From assembly GCA_023263945.1 (NCBI GenBank), contig JALQTW010000002.1, positions 244,339 to 308,338 of the forward strand: a stretch of DNA of 64,000 nucleotides, given 5' to 3'. Below, in pieces: positions 5,894-14,730 of the stretch; position 1 is the stretch's first letter; each line of letters starts with the position of its first letter. The notes under the pieces were generated by a model, which saw only the letters and a list, made by a program, of their open reading frames with translations, was not told where the DNA came from and ran no database searches. Source of the DNA: Patescibacteria group bacterium. Lineage in GTDB: Bacteria; Patescibacteriota; Gracilibacteria; Peribacterales; Peribacteraceae. Position numbers and translations under genes: made by a program.

Positions 5894-8116
5894 ATGTCCT
5901 CCCCTCACTCCAGCACCAAAGCAGTTTCTCACTTGCTCACGGCAGGAACCATTCTTGGTGCCATTCTTATTGCGTCGTTTTATATTCATGTAAACGATCA
6001 TCCACCTCTAAATGCTGCCATTCTGGAAACGCAGGTGGGCTCTGTGAATCTCATCACGGGAACACTGGACGGAACAGAGGAAGCCATTATTCCCATTGGA
6101 AAACGTGGACTCATTACGTGTCCGGAGTCGATTCCATCATCCATGGAATGGAATACGGCCGCATCCTTCACATCGGCTACGGGACTTCGGATGTACGAAT
6201 ATACCGATAGTTTCCAGTCGGAAAAAAATCCCGATACACGGTTATGGTCCGGAAAAAAACTCTCGAGCGGTGTGAGTGCTGCCGAGAAAATCACCACACT
6301 GAAACCGGGCAGAACGTACTACATTCGCGCAACATCGGAGGTGCGCTTTCGGTGTGCATACGATAAGACACTGTTCATTGATGAAAATGATTTGAACGCA
6401 AACAGAACGTTCACGCTTACGCGAGATCTTGCAACCGCCGGGAGTGCCATGTTTGTGATGGCGCCCCATGCGACGATTGATCTGAATGGTCACACCATCA
6501 GCTTCGGACTGGATAATCGTGACGGAACCATTGGCATTTATCCCTTCTCGTCCCGTGCAACAACAAACCTGGGATCCGATGATGCAAACTTTCCACAAAC
6601 GGCAACCACCCATAACGGCACGAATGGCATCACCATCAAGAATGGGCATGTGAAGTGGGGCGGAACAAAAGGAACGAATGCAACAGCGATTGGAACGCAG
6701 TACACCGGAGGGAGCGACACTCCCTGGACGCTGGATAATCTCTTCTTAGAGAGCGGTGGCAAAGATGGCATGTGCGTGCACATTGTGTGGAATGAAGTGA
6801 ATCTGACAAACACTTATTGTGATAACAGCGGTTTCTCAGATTCGTTCGATCGCCATCTGCTTCCCGCTGCCATTCGTGTTCCGGGAAATAAACTGACCGC
6901 GGTTCACAACATCGTCATTGGAGGGAACGGAGGAATTGTAAGCGGACCTCATTCTGTTCTTCGCGAGAACATCATCATGAATGATGGTCTTGTCACAAAC
7001 GGATATGCGGCGAACCCTGAGGAAGACTCACTCATGGAGCGAAACATCATCGCACCCAGAAACGGGCGGGGCATGTATATGAATAATAGATCCATCAGCA
7101 GAGACAATGTCATTGTGGTGAAAGAAGCCCCCAATAGTGAATTTGGCGATCAATTGAATCCTCCGTGCGTGCGTATTCGCTGGGAAAATGTGGATACCAT
7201 CGTGGAACGCAACACGTGCCTTGCCATCGCCGGTTCACCGTACGCAAGTGCCTCTGCTCTCTACCTTTCCAACTATGGAGCTGGAACCAACACCATTATG
7301 GATAACCGCTTCATTGCCATCATGACCGATGAAAATCCTCCCGATAGTGTCTATGCGAACGCTGTGACCTTTGAAGGTCAGGGAACAAACAGCTTCATGC
7401 AGGACACCATTCTTCGAAATAATTTTTCCTCAAACCAATATCTCATGCGTTTGAGTGGGTACGATGGACACACATGGGAAAATGGTATCGTCTCTCAAAA
7501 TGCATTCTCGTGGATCAACGGACTGGGAGCCGTGAATGAGATTGAAGGCGCTTTGCAATCTCCCATGTTCACGTTCTCCCTCCCGTCATCAAACACCTAC
7601 GTAACACCGTCAGTCATCGCAACGATCAAAGCCACCATCGTGAGCGATCTCCACGCACGCCTGAATTCAGTCTCGAATAATGTGCAAAGAAAAACATTCT
7701 ATACGGGGTATTGCTGCAGTCAGGAATCCATCATCACCCTCCTCGACTCTCTCCTAGGTCCATCTGTCTCCATGCAACCACAAGACGTTGCCATTGGAAA
7801 TTCCGTGAACAGTGGAAAAGTGAATATCCAGATAGGACATTCCGTGTGGATTGAAGCAAGAACAAACGGAGATATCATCTGGAAAGAACCGATCGAAATT
7901 TCGAACAGTGCAGGCTTCGTTGGTTTGTATGCAACAGATGGTCAGGGCCGCTTGCGTGTCCCCGTGATCGACTATGCCCTGGAACGGGATGCTGGCTCGC
8001 CGACCAATAGAAAAACACTGCGCAGCAATACCACCCTTCTCTATCAAGGGCATACTGTTGTTCTTCCAGGGAATGCCGTAGGTACAGAACAGAACCCCCT
8101 CATCGTGAATTTTTAG
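5894..8116 (+). CDS. Anchored right-handed beta-helix surface protein
   Basis: 740 residues. A signal anchor (about 15-32) precedes a roughly 90-residue N-terminal module (about 65-155: LITCP, MYEYTDSFQSEK, WSGK, GRTYYIRA, FRC). The same module occurs in the esterase encoded at 27216-28733. After it, about 165-560 shows the recurring Asn/Gly-rich turns of a parallel beta-helix (IDLNGHTISF, NGITIKNGHV, MERNIIAPRNGRGMYMNN, VERNTCLAI), as in carbohydrate-active or NosD-like proteins. The C-terminal part is mixed beta. A TAGAAT box lies 10 nt before the ATG. No catalytic set was recognised, so polysaccharide binding or cleavage is only a suggestion. Confidence 0.7.
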   Translation: MSSPHSSTKAVSHLLTAGTILGAILIASFYIHVNDHPPLNAAILETQVGSVNLITGTLDGTEEAIIPIGKRGLITCPESIPSSMEWNTAASFTSATGLRMYEYTDSFQSEKNPDTRLWSGKKLSSGVSAAEKITTLKPGRTYYIRATSEVRFRCAYDKTLFIDENDLNANRTFTLTRDLATAGSAMFVMAPHATIDLNGHTISFGLDNRDGTIGIYPFSSRATTNLGSDDANFPQTATTHNGTNGITIKNGHVKWGGTKGTNATAIGTQYTGGSDTPWTLDNLFLESGGKDGMCVHIVWNEVNLTNTYCDNSGFSDSFDRHLLPAAIRVPGNKLTAVHNIVIGGNGGIVSGPHSVLRENIIMNDGLVTNGYAANPEEDSLMERNIIAPRNGRGMYMNNRSISRDNVIVVKEAPNSEFGDQLNPPCVRIRWENVDTIVERNTCLAIAGSPYASASALYLSNYGAGTNTIMDNRFIAIMTDENPPDSVYANAVTFEGQGTNSFMQDTILRNNFSSNQYLMRLSGYDGHTWENGIVSQNAFSWINGLGAVNEIEGALQSPMFTFSLPSSNTYVTPSVIATIKATIVSDLHARLNSVSNNVQRKTFYTGYCCSQESIITLLDSLLGPSVSMQPQDVAIGNSVNSGKVNIQIGHSVWIEARTNGDIIWKEPIEISNSAGFVGLYATDGQGRLRVPVIDYALERDAGSPTNRKTLRSNTTLLYQGHTVVLPGNAVGTEQNPLIVNF

Positions 8117-8152
8117 GCCATTTCCCACTTGGCATTGGGCAGCCAAAACTTG

Positions 8153-8158
8153 TACACT
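8153..8158 (+). promoter_or_regulatory. -10 box of ftsK
   Basis: TACACT ends 6 nt before the ATG at 8165, so the transcript should begin at or next to the start codon. Confidence 0.55.
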
Positions 8159-8164
8159 CCCCCC

Positions 8165-10372
8165 ATGCCAAAGCTCAAGCGCAAAACCTCCCGAAAACGC
8201 AAGAGTGAGCCACTCTTTGACCTCAAGGATTCCACGCGCAGACACGTGAGTGCCATTGTACAAGTGGCGCTTGGAGTTGTGGTCTATTTGGCGCTTGAAA
8301 ATAAGGCGGGCATGGCGGGACGAGCGATGGAATCTGTCCTCACGTTCTTCATGGGTGCATGGGGCATGCTCTTTCCTGTGTTCTTAATTCTCTCCGGTGC
8401 CATTCTCTTTATTAAAGAAAAACTGGAATTGGAGAAGACGCGCTCCTATGGACTCCTTCTCTGCTTGATCGCTTTTCTCGGCTTTATTCACATTCAGGCC
8501 CCCATTGAAGATCTTGCATCCCGCCGCGATGAGCTGGCAGGTGCCATTGGCTTCATGGTGAGCTTTCCGTTCGTGACATTCCTGAGTGTGCCTGTGGGGT
8601 ATGTGGTTTTCACGACGATGATTCTTGCAGGTCTCTTCATCACGTTCGAGCCGGATTTCCCTGCTTTCCTCACCAAACTTCGTGAGGTGAAAGAAGGACC
8701 TGTACGCTCACGGAAGACACGCACAGCAAGCGATGAAGAAGATGAGGAGGATGAGGAAGAAGTGGCGAAAGGAAAACGGAGGGATCTCATCGAAAAAGAT
8801 AACGACGCACCGGACCTGAATATTGTGCGTCCGAATTTTGTTGAGCAGAAAGTGCATGAAAAAAAACAGAAAAATGTCCTCAAAGCCGTGAAAGAAAAAG
8901 CTGGAAACTTCCTGGAAATGAAAGACACACGCTTCTCCGAGTGGGAATTCCCGGGAATGGATTTGCTGGAAGCCTCTAAATCTGAACTGACCGTGAAAGA
9001 CAGCGACCTTCTCAAACAGGCGGCGCTCATTCAGGAAAAACTGAAAGAGTTCGACATGGATGTGACGATGAAAGATGCACACCCTGGTCCCACAGTGACT
9101 CAGTTCACATTACAACCAGCAGAAGGCGTGAAACTTTCGAAAATTGAATCGCTGAAAGATGATCTTGCACTCGCCCTTGCGGCGCAAAGTCTTCGCATTG
9201 AAGCGCCCATTCCCGGAAAAGCGCTGGTAGGTATTGAAATGCCGAACGAACACCGTGTGACGGTGCGTCTACGAGAGATTCTGGAATCGCAATCGTTCCG
9301 CAGTTCGGAATCTCCTCTTTCTCTTCCTCTAGGACGCGATGTCTCAGGCGATTCTGTTGTTGCCAGTATTGAAGATATGCCGCACTTGCTCATTGCGGGA
9401 GCCACCGGTTCCGGAAAATCCGTCTGTATGAACACGTTCCTCATCTCCCTCCTCTTCCAGAACCGTCCAAATGAACTCAAGTTCATTTTGATCGACCCGA
9501 AGCGGGTGGAGTTAATGCCCTATAACGGTATTCCGCATCTTCTCACTCCGGTAATTACGGATTCCGACAAAGCACTCCAGGCACTCCGCTGGTGTGTTGC
9601 AGAATTAGGTCGTCGCTTACATCGGTTTGCGGAAGTGAACGCACGCAATATTGCAGAGTACAACGAGAAGCAGATGGAAGAAGAGAATGTTCTGCCACGC
9701 ATTGTGGTGGTCATCGACGAACTTGCCGACCTCATGATGCGTCAACACAGGAAAGAAACCGAAACGATGATTGCACGCATTGCACAAATGGCTCGTGCGG
9801 TTGGCATGCATTTAATTGTCGCAACGCAACGTCCCAGTGTGGACGTGATTACAGGTCTCATTAAAGCAAACATTCCAACGCGCATTGCCTTCCGCGTGGT
9901 GAGTGCCATCGACTCTCGCACCATTCTCGATTCCATTGGCGCAGAAGATCTGCTCGGAAAAGGAGATATGTTGTATTCCACAGCCTCCACACCAAAGCCC
10001 ATCCGCATTCAGGGTATTTATATTTCCACGAAGGAAGCAGAGCGCGTCATCAATGCGGTGAAAATTGCAGGAGGCGGACACCTGACAGAAGAAATCAGTT
10101 TGGGAGCGGGTGATGAACCAGGCGCTGTAACAGGAACAACTCAGACGATTGATCTGGAAAGTGATGATAACGGTGGTGATGATCTCTTCTTCGAGGCTGT
10201 TCGCGTGGTGCAGGAAACCGGCAAGGCATCTGCAAGCCTCCTCCAGCGTCAGTTGAAAGTGGGCTACGCGCGTGCTGCACGACTCCTGGATATTATGGAA
10301 GAGAAAGGGCTGATTGGCCCTTCCGAAGGCGCCAAAGCGAGAAAAATCTACATGGAGAGGACATCGGTCTAG
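8165..10372 (+). CDS. ftsK: DNA translocase FtsK
   Basis: 735 residues, starting at MPKLKRKTSRKRK as fixed by the -10 box at 8153. The N-terminal part has about four membrane helices (about 28-165). A charged linker rich in Glu/Asp follows, then the RecA-like motor with Walker A GATGSGKS (about 412-419) and Walker B VVVIDELADL (about 514-523). A C-terminal winged-helix gamma domain (about 672-733: FFEAVRVVQETGKASASLLQ) would read the polar chromosomal guide sequences. FtsK couples division to clearing the chromosome terminus. The linker is short compared with Escherichia coli. It stands alone, with a coiled-coil gene about 100 bp downstream. Confidence 0.95.
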   Translation: MPKLKRKTSRKRKSEPLFDLKDSTRRHVSAIVQVALGVVVYLALENKAGMAGRAMESVLTFFMGAWGMLFPVFLILSGAILFIKEKLELEKTRSYGLLLCLIAFLGFIHIQAPIEDLASRRDELAGAIGFMVSFPFVTFLSVPVGYVVFTTMILAGLFITFEPDFPAFLTKLREVKEGPVRSRKTRTASDEEDEEDEEEVAKGKRRDLIEKDNDAPDLNIVRPNFVEQKVHEKKQKNVLKAVKEKAGNFLEMKDTRFSEWEFPGMDLLEASKSELTVKDSDLLKQAALIQEKLKEFDMDVTMKDAHPGPTVTQFTLQPAEGVKLSKIESLKDDLALALAAQSLRIEAPIPGKALVGIEMPNEHRVTVRLREILESQSFRSSESPLSLPLGRDVSGDSVVASIEDMPHLLIAGATGSGKSVCMNTFLISLLFQNRPNELKFILIDPKRVELMPYNGIPHLLTPVITDSDKALQALRWCVAELGRRLHRFAEVNARNIAEYNEKQMEEENVLPRIVVVIDELADLMMRQHRKETETMIARIAQMARAVGMHLIVATQRPSVDVITGLIKANIPTRIAFRVVSAIDSRTILDSIGAEDLLGKGDMLYSTASTPKPIRIQGIYISTKEAERVINAVKIAGGGHLTEEISLGAGDEPGAVTGTTQTIDLESDDNGGDDLFFEAVRVVQETGKASASLLQRQLKVGYARAARLLDIMEEKGLIGPSEGAKARKIYMERTSV

Positions 10373-10393
10373 AAATGGTGGTCTGATACAACT

Positions 10394-10407
10394 TTTAGAG
10401 CACCATC
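10394..10407 (+). promoter_or_regulatory. 14-bp element shared upstream of coiled-coil genes (copy 1)
   Basis: TTTAGAGCACCATC occurs here and again at 29818-29831. In both places it lies about 61-63 nt before the ATG of a paralogous coiled-coil gene and is followed by a related TTCGRCAAGC stretch. It may be a shared regulatory site or simply a remnant of the duplication. Confidence 0.4.
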
Positions 10408-10468
10408 GTTTGTTTTCGACAAGCAGTCTTCCTTTTTCTCCCTCTTAAAAATCGTACGATGTCGATCC

Positions 10469-10741
10469 ATGGTTCCAGCAGCATCAAACAGCGGCTCCGA
10501 TATCTCGCTTCGGGATATTCTCGTACATATTCAAAGTATTGGTACACGTCTTGATCGATTGGAAATAAAGATAGAGGAAAAATTTGATGCTATCGAAGCA
10601 AGACTGGGGAACGTGGAAAACGATATTCATTTCATAAAAGCCGACATACGATTCATGAAGACAAGCATTGAAAATATCGATGCAAGACTCGATACCATCG
10701 AAATGATTCCCTCTATCCTCAAACACATCAAATCTCATTGA
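10469..10741 (+). CDS. Small coiled-coil protein, paralogue 1
   Basis: 90 residues: a short N-terminal stretch (ISLRDILVHIQSI) followed by one long heptad-patterned coiled coil (about 25-80) and the tail IDARLDTIEMIPSILKHIK. Two paralogues lie in tandem at 29895-30472 with the same tail (DERLDDIEIIPSIVKHL) and the related opening DITLHDVMTHQQ. No known family was recognised. The length and lack of membrane segments suggest a cytoplasmic oligomer or adaptor. It starts 8 nt after a TACGAT box and ends 18 nt before rdgB. Confidence 0.6.
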   Translation: MVPAASNSGSDISLRDILVHIQSIGTRLDRLEIKIEEKFDAIEARLGNVENDIHFIKADIRFMKTSIENIDARLDTIEMIPSILKHIKSH

Positions 10742-10747
10742 GCATGG

Positions 10748-10753
10748 TATTCT
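10748..10753 (+). promoter_or_regulatory. -10 box of rdgB
   Basis: TATTCT ends 6 nt before the ATG at 10760; leaderless arrangement. Confidence 0.55.
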
Positions 10754-10759
10754 TCTGCC

Positions 10760-11356
10760 ATGGATCAAATCCTCATCGGAACATCGAACAAGGGAAAGAT
10801 TATTGAAATAAAGGAAGCACTCGATAGTCTTCCCATCGAGATTCTTTCTCCCGATCAATGGAACATTTTTGAATCCCCTCCCGAACATGGAGACACCTTT
10901 GAAGCAAATGCATTAGAAAAAGCACGTTTCTATTTTGAGAAGACGAAGATTCCAACCCTTGCCGATGATTCCGGTATCATCGTTGAAGCATTGAACGAGG
11001 AACTTGGTATTCACACACGGAGGTGGGGTGCGGGGCCGACCGCTTCTGATGAAGAATGGATTACGTTTTTTTTGGATCGTATGAAGAAGGAGAAGAATAA
11101 GAATGCGCACTTTGTGTGTGTCCTTGCATATATCGACTCCAACGGAACAGAGCATCTCTTTGAAGGACGATGTGACGGAGACATCACAGAAACATTGGAA
11201 GCCGACTATTTACCTGGTCTTCCCATTTCTGCATGCTTTAAGCCTACAGGCCAAGGTGTCGTATTCTCAGCCCTTTCTTTTGAACAAAAAAATAGTACAA
11301 GTCACCGGGGAAGAGCGATATCTCTCTTTAAAGAGTATCTAAGGCAAGCAGCGTGA
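10760..11356 (+). CDS. rdgB: Non-canonical purine NTP pyrophosphatase (RdgB/HAM1)
   Basis: 198 residues, the full family length. The substrate-binding start ILIGTSNKGKI (about 4-14), the metal-binding block LADDSGI (about 67-73) and the C-terminal STSHRGRA (about 181-188) are all present. The enzyme hydrolyses dITP, ITP and XTP to monophosphates and so keeps deaminated purines out of DNA. The last 29 bases overlap the 3' end of the convergent helicase gene. Confidence 0.92.
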   Translation: MDQILIGTSNKGKIIEIKEALDSLPIEILSPDQWNIFESPPEHGDTFEANALEKARFYFEKTKIPTLADDSGIIVEALNEELGIHTRRWGAGPTASDEEWITFFLDRMKKEKNKNAHFVCVLAYIDSNGTEHLFEGRCDGDITETLEADYLPGLPISACFKPTGQGVVFSALSFEQKNSTSHRGRAISLFKEYLRQAA

Positions 11357-14300
11357 AATCCAAATTCTGAATCTTCTGCCATACCCTCTTTATAAGATCC
11401 TTGAGTTCACTGATATCCGATGAAGGTATAGAGAACGTGAGTCTCTTTGGCTCTTCATTCCTTTCCCCAATGAATTCGAGCGATAACTCTTCCGCTGTAA
11501 ATCCAGCCGTTTGTGCAGAACTTTCGATGAGGAGTTTGTAGAACACCAACTGACGATACAGATCTCCATTGCGATCTTCCTTTGCTTGTCGCTCCGTCTT
11601 CGGTGAACCGGTCTTGTAATCGATGACGTGGAGATGCGAACCCGTTGCATGATACAAATCCAAACGATCCACTTTTCCAGTGAGGGGAATATCATCAAAA
11701 TGTGCCGTGATCGTTTTTTCGAGTGCGTAGATCATGGTTCGTTCCTGCGACAGACGATCTTCGTAATAACGTGTGAGCGCTTTTGTGCCGAGATCCAAGA
11801 GATCCATTTTCTGCACCTTCGTGAGAACTTCTTTCTCATTGATGGCATCTTCAAAGACGTGAAGGATGTCACTCAGTGCAAATCCTTCCTCTTTATGCCT
11901 CCCCCATTCAAGAAGGGCGCTGTGAACAGCAATGCCATAGGCCGTAATAGGATCTCGCGCCTGCGGCAGCATGAGGAGATCTTCACGGAGGAAGAGCAGT
12001 GGATCGACAAGGAATTTATTGAGCGAAGAAACAGAGAGTCTGTACGTCTCCAGCTTTCTGTGGAGGTACGTCTTCAGTGCTTCATCACGGTCGAGATCGA
12101 TGGTTGGCAGAAGAATCGTCTGTGCCTTTTCCGGTGTGCGAAGTTCAACATTCTTCTCTGTGAGTGTTCCTCCTTCTGTAAAGAAGAGAGATGGCGCTAC
12201 GGCTTGTTCACGCTCGTGCATGGTCACACGTTCCGGACAACTCACAATGAGATATTCCTTCGCGCGCGTCCATGCAACATACGCAAGACGTCGTTCATCT
12301 TCATTATTGTTGTCATCGTTGGAAGAAAAGAGAAGATGCTCTGGCAAAGAAAGCCCCGTCAGTTTGCGCCTATCTCCCCACTGCTTTTCCCGGAAATTCG
12401 TGAGGAAGACAACAGTGAATTCCAGTCCCTTTGCACCATGTGCTGTCATAAGCTGCACAGCATGATCACGCAGATGCGGCATGTCGTACGTAAGATGGAG
12501 CCCGTATCGTTCACGGTAACGAAGATCTGCCATGAGGGAAGGAAGGTCGAACGAGAGGTCCTCATGCGCACGATTCTTCACGAAGTTGAAGAATGCCTGG
12601 AGGGCCGTGAGCTCGAGAGGATCGATCTTCTTCGGATCGTTCGATACAAGCCCGGAGAGTGCGAACAGTTTTTCCAGAAGTTCTGTAATAGTGAGCGTGT
12701 CGCGATTGAGCGAGAGAGACAGAATGCAGTCACGCGCATGGAGAAGTGCATCTGGCTTCTGAATCCCCCACTCATCCCGATTCTTTTCAAGCTCCGAAAG
12801 GAGATGTATCAGCGGAAGATATCCTTTGTCAGACTCACGGTGTGTGTCATTGCGTTCGCGCTGTAAGGCAAGGAGCTTTCCAAGATCGGCGATGGAACAA
12901 TCGAAGCATTCTGCTGCCAAAGCCGATGCCAAGAGATGATCATCCTCCGGGCGCATGATTGCCTGTAACAGGGTGATGCAGGTTCGTACATGAGGATGCA
13001 GAAGCGCATTGAGTTTGCCCGCAAGCTGGACGGGAATCTGTAATGCTTCCAACACCTGATGGAGTATTTCCAGTTCCCTATTCGTCCGAACAAGAACGGC
13101 AATCTCCTCGGGGGGAATTCCTGCTTTCATAAATTCCTGAATACGTTCTGCAATCGCAAAGGGTTCTATAGCATCGGATGGAGGGCGAATGAGTTCTGGC
13201 ACCGGTCCATGTTCAATGGTTGCAGACGATGTCATCTTCTTTTCAATGCCCTGAATGGAATTCACAAGACGTTCTTCGTTATGTCCAATGAGTTTCATGG
13301 AGGCATCTAACACCTCCTGCGTAGACCGATAACTCTCCGTGAGCGTGATGACGGGAGCGGCTGGAAAACGGTTCTTAAAGTGCATCATGTTCGCAATATT
13401 GGCGCCCTGGAAGCGGTAAATTGCCTGATCGTCATCTCCCACCACAAACACATTGGGAAGCTGGTTCACTCCTTCTGTAAAACTCGTGAGCAATTCGATC
13501 ACACGATTCTGTGAACCATTCGTGTCTTGATATTCATCAACAAGAACATACTGATAGCGCTCCTGCAGTGATACAAGGAGCCACTCTTCTTCTTCCAGTG
13601 CACGAATTGCGTAGAGGATCATGTCATCAAAGTCATAGCGTCCGCTCTCATGAAGTTCTGTTTCATAACGCTGATACACATGCACAAATTCTTCATATTG
13701 TTTTGCCAATCGGAGATTCTTCTCATGCGCTTTTGTTCCATCACGACTCTTTCCAGACATCTCTGCTTGATACAACCCGACGATCTCACGCAAACGATCC
13801 ATCGAAATTCCTTCCCGTTTTACCTCGCTGATACGATGCAAAATATCTCCTGTTCGCATGTACCGATCTTTTGGATATATGAGTTCAGAACCTGCTGGAA
13901 GTTGATCTACAATTTTGTTCAATAATTGATACCGACCAACATCGCTGACTTGTTCCAGAGAAAGAAAATCGTGAAAAACAGCAGGATGATTCTGAATGAG
14001 ATCGTTACAAAATCCATGAATCGTCGTAATCGTGATGCCATAGGCGTCTGCTCCGATGATCGATCGCAAACGCTCGCGCATGGCCGTTGCACCGCTCACT
14101 GAGAAGGTAAGACAGAGGATGTTCGACGGACGCATCTGCGTCTTCTTGAGAATATTCGCTGCACGAAGGGAAAGCACTTGTGTCTTCCCAGTTCCTGGTC
14201 CTGCAATCACCATGACAGGGCCTTCAATGCTATCAACCGCCAAACGTTGAGCAGCATTCAAGGATTGATACGCTTTTTCAAAGATGCCTTCTTTCTCTTT

Positions 14301-14357
14301 CTTTAATTCTTTCTTTGTCTCAGCTTTCCCCCGCGTTGAAGCCGTTTTGATCATCAT
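11328..14357 (-). CDS. UvrD/PcrA-like superfamily 1 helicase with C-terminal PD-(D/E)XK nuclease
   Basis: 1009 residues. The helicase core shows Walker A GPGTGKT (about 53-59), motif II LVDEYQDTN, a motif III-like VGDDDQAIYRFQGA and motif VI-like VAWTRAKEYL. The C-terminal region carries HVIDYKTG (about 907-914), the signature of RecB/AddB-type nucleases. This fusion resembles AddA-like or actinobacterial UvrD2/RecB-like proteins and probably acts in double-strand break processing or repair. The ATG at 14357 lies 6 nt after TACACT (14364-14369); the adjacent ATG at 14354 is an alternative. The 3' end overlaps rdgB by 29 bases tail to tail. Confidence 0.9.
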   Translation of the reverse strand: MMIKTASTRGKAETKKELKKEKEGIFEKAYQSLNAAQRLAVDSIEGPVMVIAGPGTGKTQVLSLRAANILKKTQMRPSNILCLTFSVSGATAMRERLRSIIGADAYGITITTIHGFCNDLIQNHPAVFHDFLSLEQVSDVGRYQLLNKIVDQLPAGSELIYPKDRYMRTGDILHRISEVKREGISMDRLREIVGLYQAEMSGKSRDGTKAHEKNLRLAKQYEEFVHVYQRYETELHESGRYDFDDMILYAIRALEEEEWLLVSLQERYQYVLVDEYQDTNGSQNRVIELLTSFTEGVNQLPNVFVVGDDDQAIYRFQGANIANMMHFKNRFPAAPVITLTESYRSTQEVLDASMKLIGHNEERLVNSIQGIEKKMTSSATIEHGPVPELIRPPSDAIEPFAIAERIQEFMKAGIPPEEIAVLVRTNRELEILHQVLEALQIPVQLAGKLNALLHPHVRTCITLLQAIMRPEDDHLLASALAAECFDCSIADLGKLLALQRERNDTHRESDKGYLPLIHLLSELEKNRDEWGIQKPDALLHARDCILSLSLNRDTLTITELLEKLFALSGLVSNDPKKIDPLELTALQAFFNFVKNRAHEDLSFDLPSLMADLRYRERYGLHLTYDMPHLRDHAVQLMTAHGAKGLEFTVVFLTNFREKQWGDRRKLTGLSLPEHLLFSSNDDNNNEDERRLAYVAWTRAKEYLIVSCPERVTMHEREQAVAPSLFFTEGGTLTEKNVELRTPEKAQTILLPTIDLDRDEALKTYLHRKLETYRLSVSSLNKFLVDPLLFLREDLLMLPQARDPITAYGIAVHSALLEWGRHKEEGFALSDILHVFEDAINEKEVLTKVQKMDLLDLGTKALTRYYEDRLSQERTMIYALEKTITAHFDDIPLTGKVDRLDLYHATGSHLHVIDYKTGSPKTERQAKEDRNGDLYRQLVFYKLLIESSAQTAGFTAEELSLEFIGERNEEPKRLTFSIPSSDISELKDLIKRVWQKIQNLDFTLLALDTL

Positions 14358-14363
14358 AGAAAC

Positions 14364-14369
14364 AGTGTA
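14364..14369 (-). promoter_or_regulatory. -10 box of the UvrD-like gene
   Basis: TACACT on the minus strand, 6 nt before the ATG at 14357; leaderless arrangement. Confidence 0.55.
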
Positions 14370-14374
14370 TCAGC

Positions 14375-14725
14375 TTACGCAAACTCTGTGTGATCTCTCT
14401 GCCATCCGCGTTCTGTTCGTGTATAGACGCGATACTCCCGCCATCTCTTCGGAAGAGGCGTTACTCTCCCCTGTCTATAAAAGAAGACCTTCCCATCGGT
14501 AAATGGTTTGGGCCACGTAACCGTGAGAATGGTGCCCACAGAAACATCGGGGGGTAAACTCTCCGGAACTTCTCCGATCATTTTATGCCAACCATTGAAT
14601 TCAAAAATAGACTCATTTGCATCGCTCAGTGCTTGCTGTACTTCAGAATCAGGCTCCGAGAAGCGCTCCTTCTCTTCAAGAGAGTCACGATGCGGAATCA
14701 ATGGTGGTAGGAAGTGTGATTCCAT
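14375..14725 (-). CDS. Hypothetical protein in the rpoD operon
   Basis: 116 residues starting at MESHFLPPLIPHRD, 5 nt after the rpoD stop codon; a longer frame would overlap rpoD. The sequence is polar, with no signal or membrane segment. It has an acidic first half and an aromatic/basic second half (ILTVTWPKPFTDGKVFFYRQGR, KRWREYRVYTR) that may form a small beta domain. I do not recognise the family. Tight coupling to rpoD suggests co-transcription. Confidence 0.55.
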   Translation of the reverse strand: MESHFLPPLIPHRDSLEEKERFSEPDSEVQQALSDANESIFEFNGWHKMIGEVPESLPPDVSVGTILTVTWPKPFTDGKVFFYRQGRVTPLPKRWREYRVYTRTERGWQRDHTEFA

Positions 14726-14730
14726 TGATG

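Noticed and set aside
11628-12866. 412-residue open frame antisense to the UvrD-like gene
   Set aside because: It lies wholly inside a clearly conserved helicase gene and has no recognisable domain; it is a shadow of GC-biased codon use.
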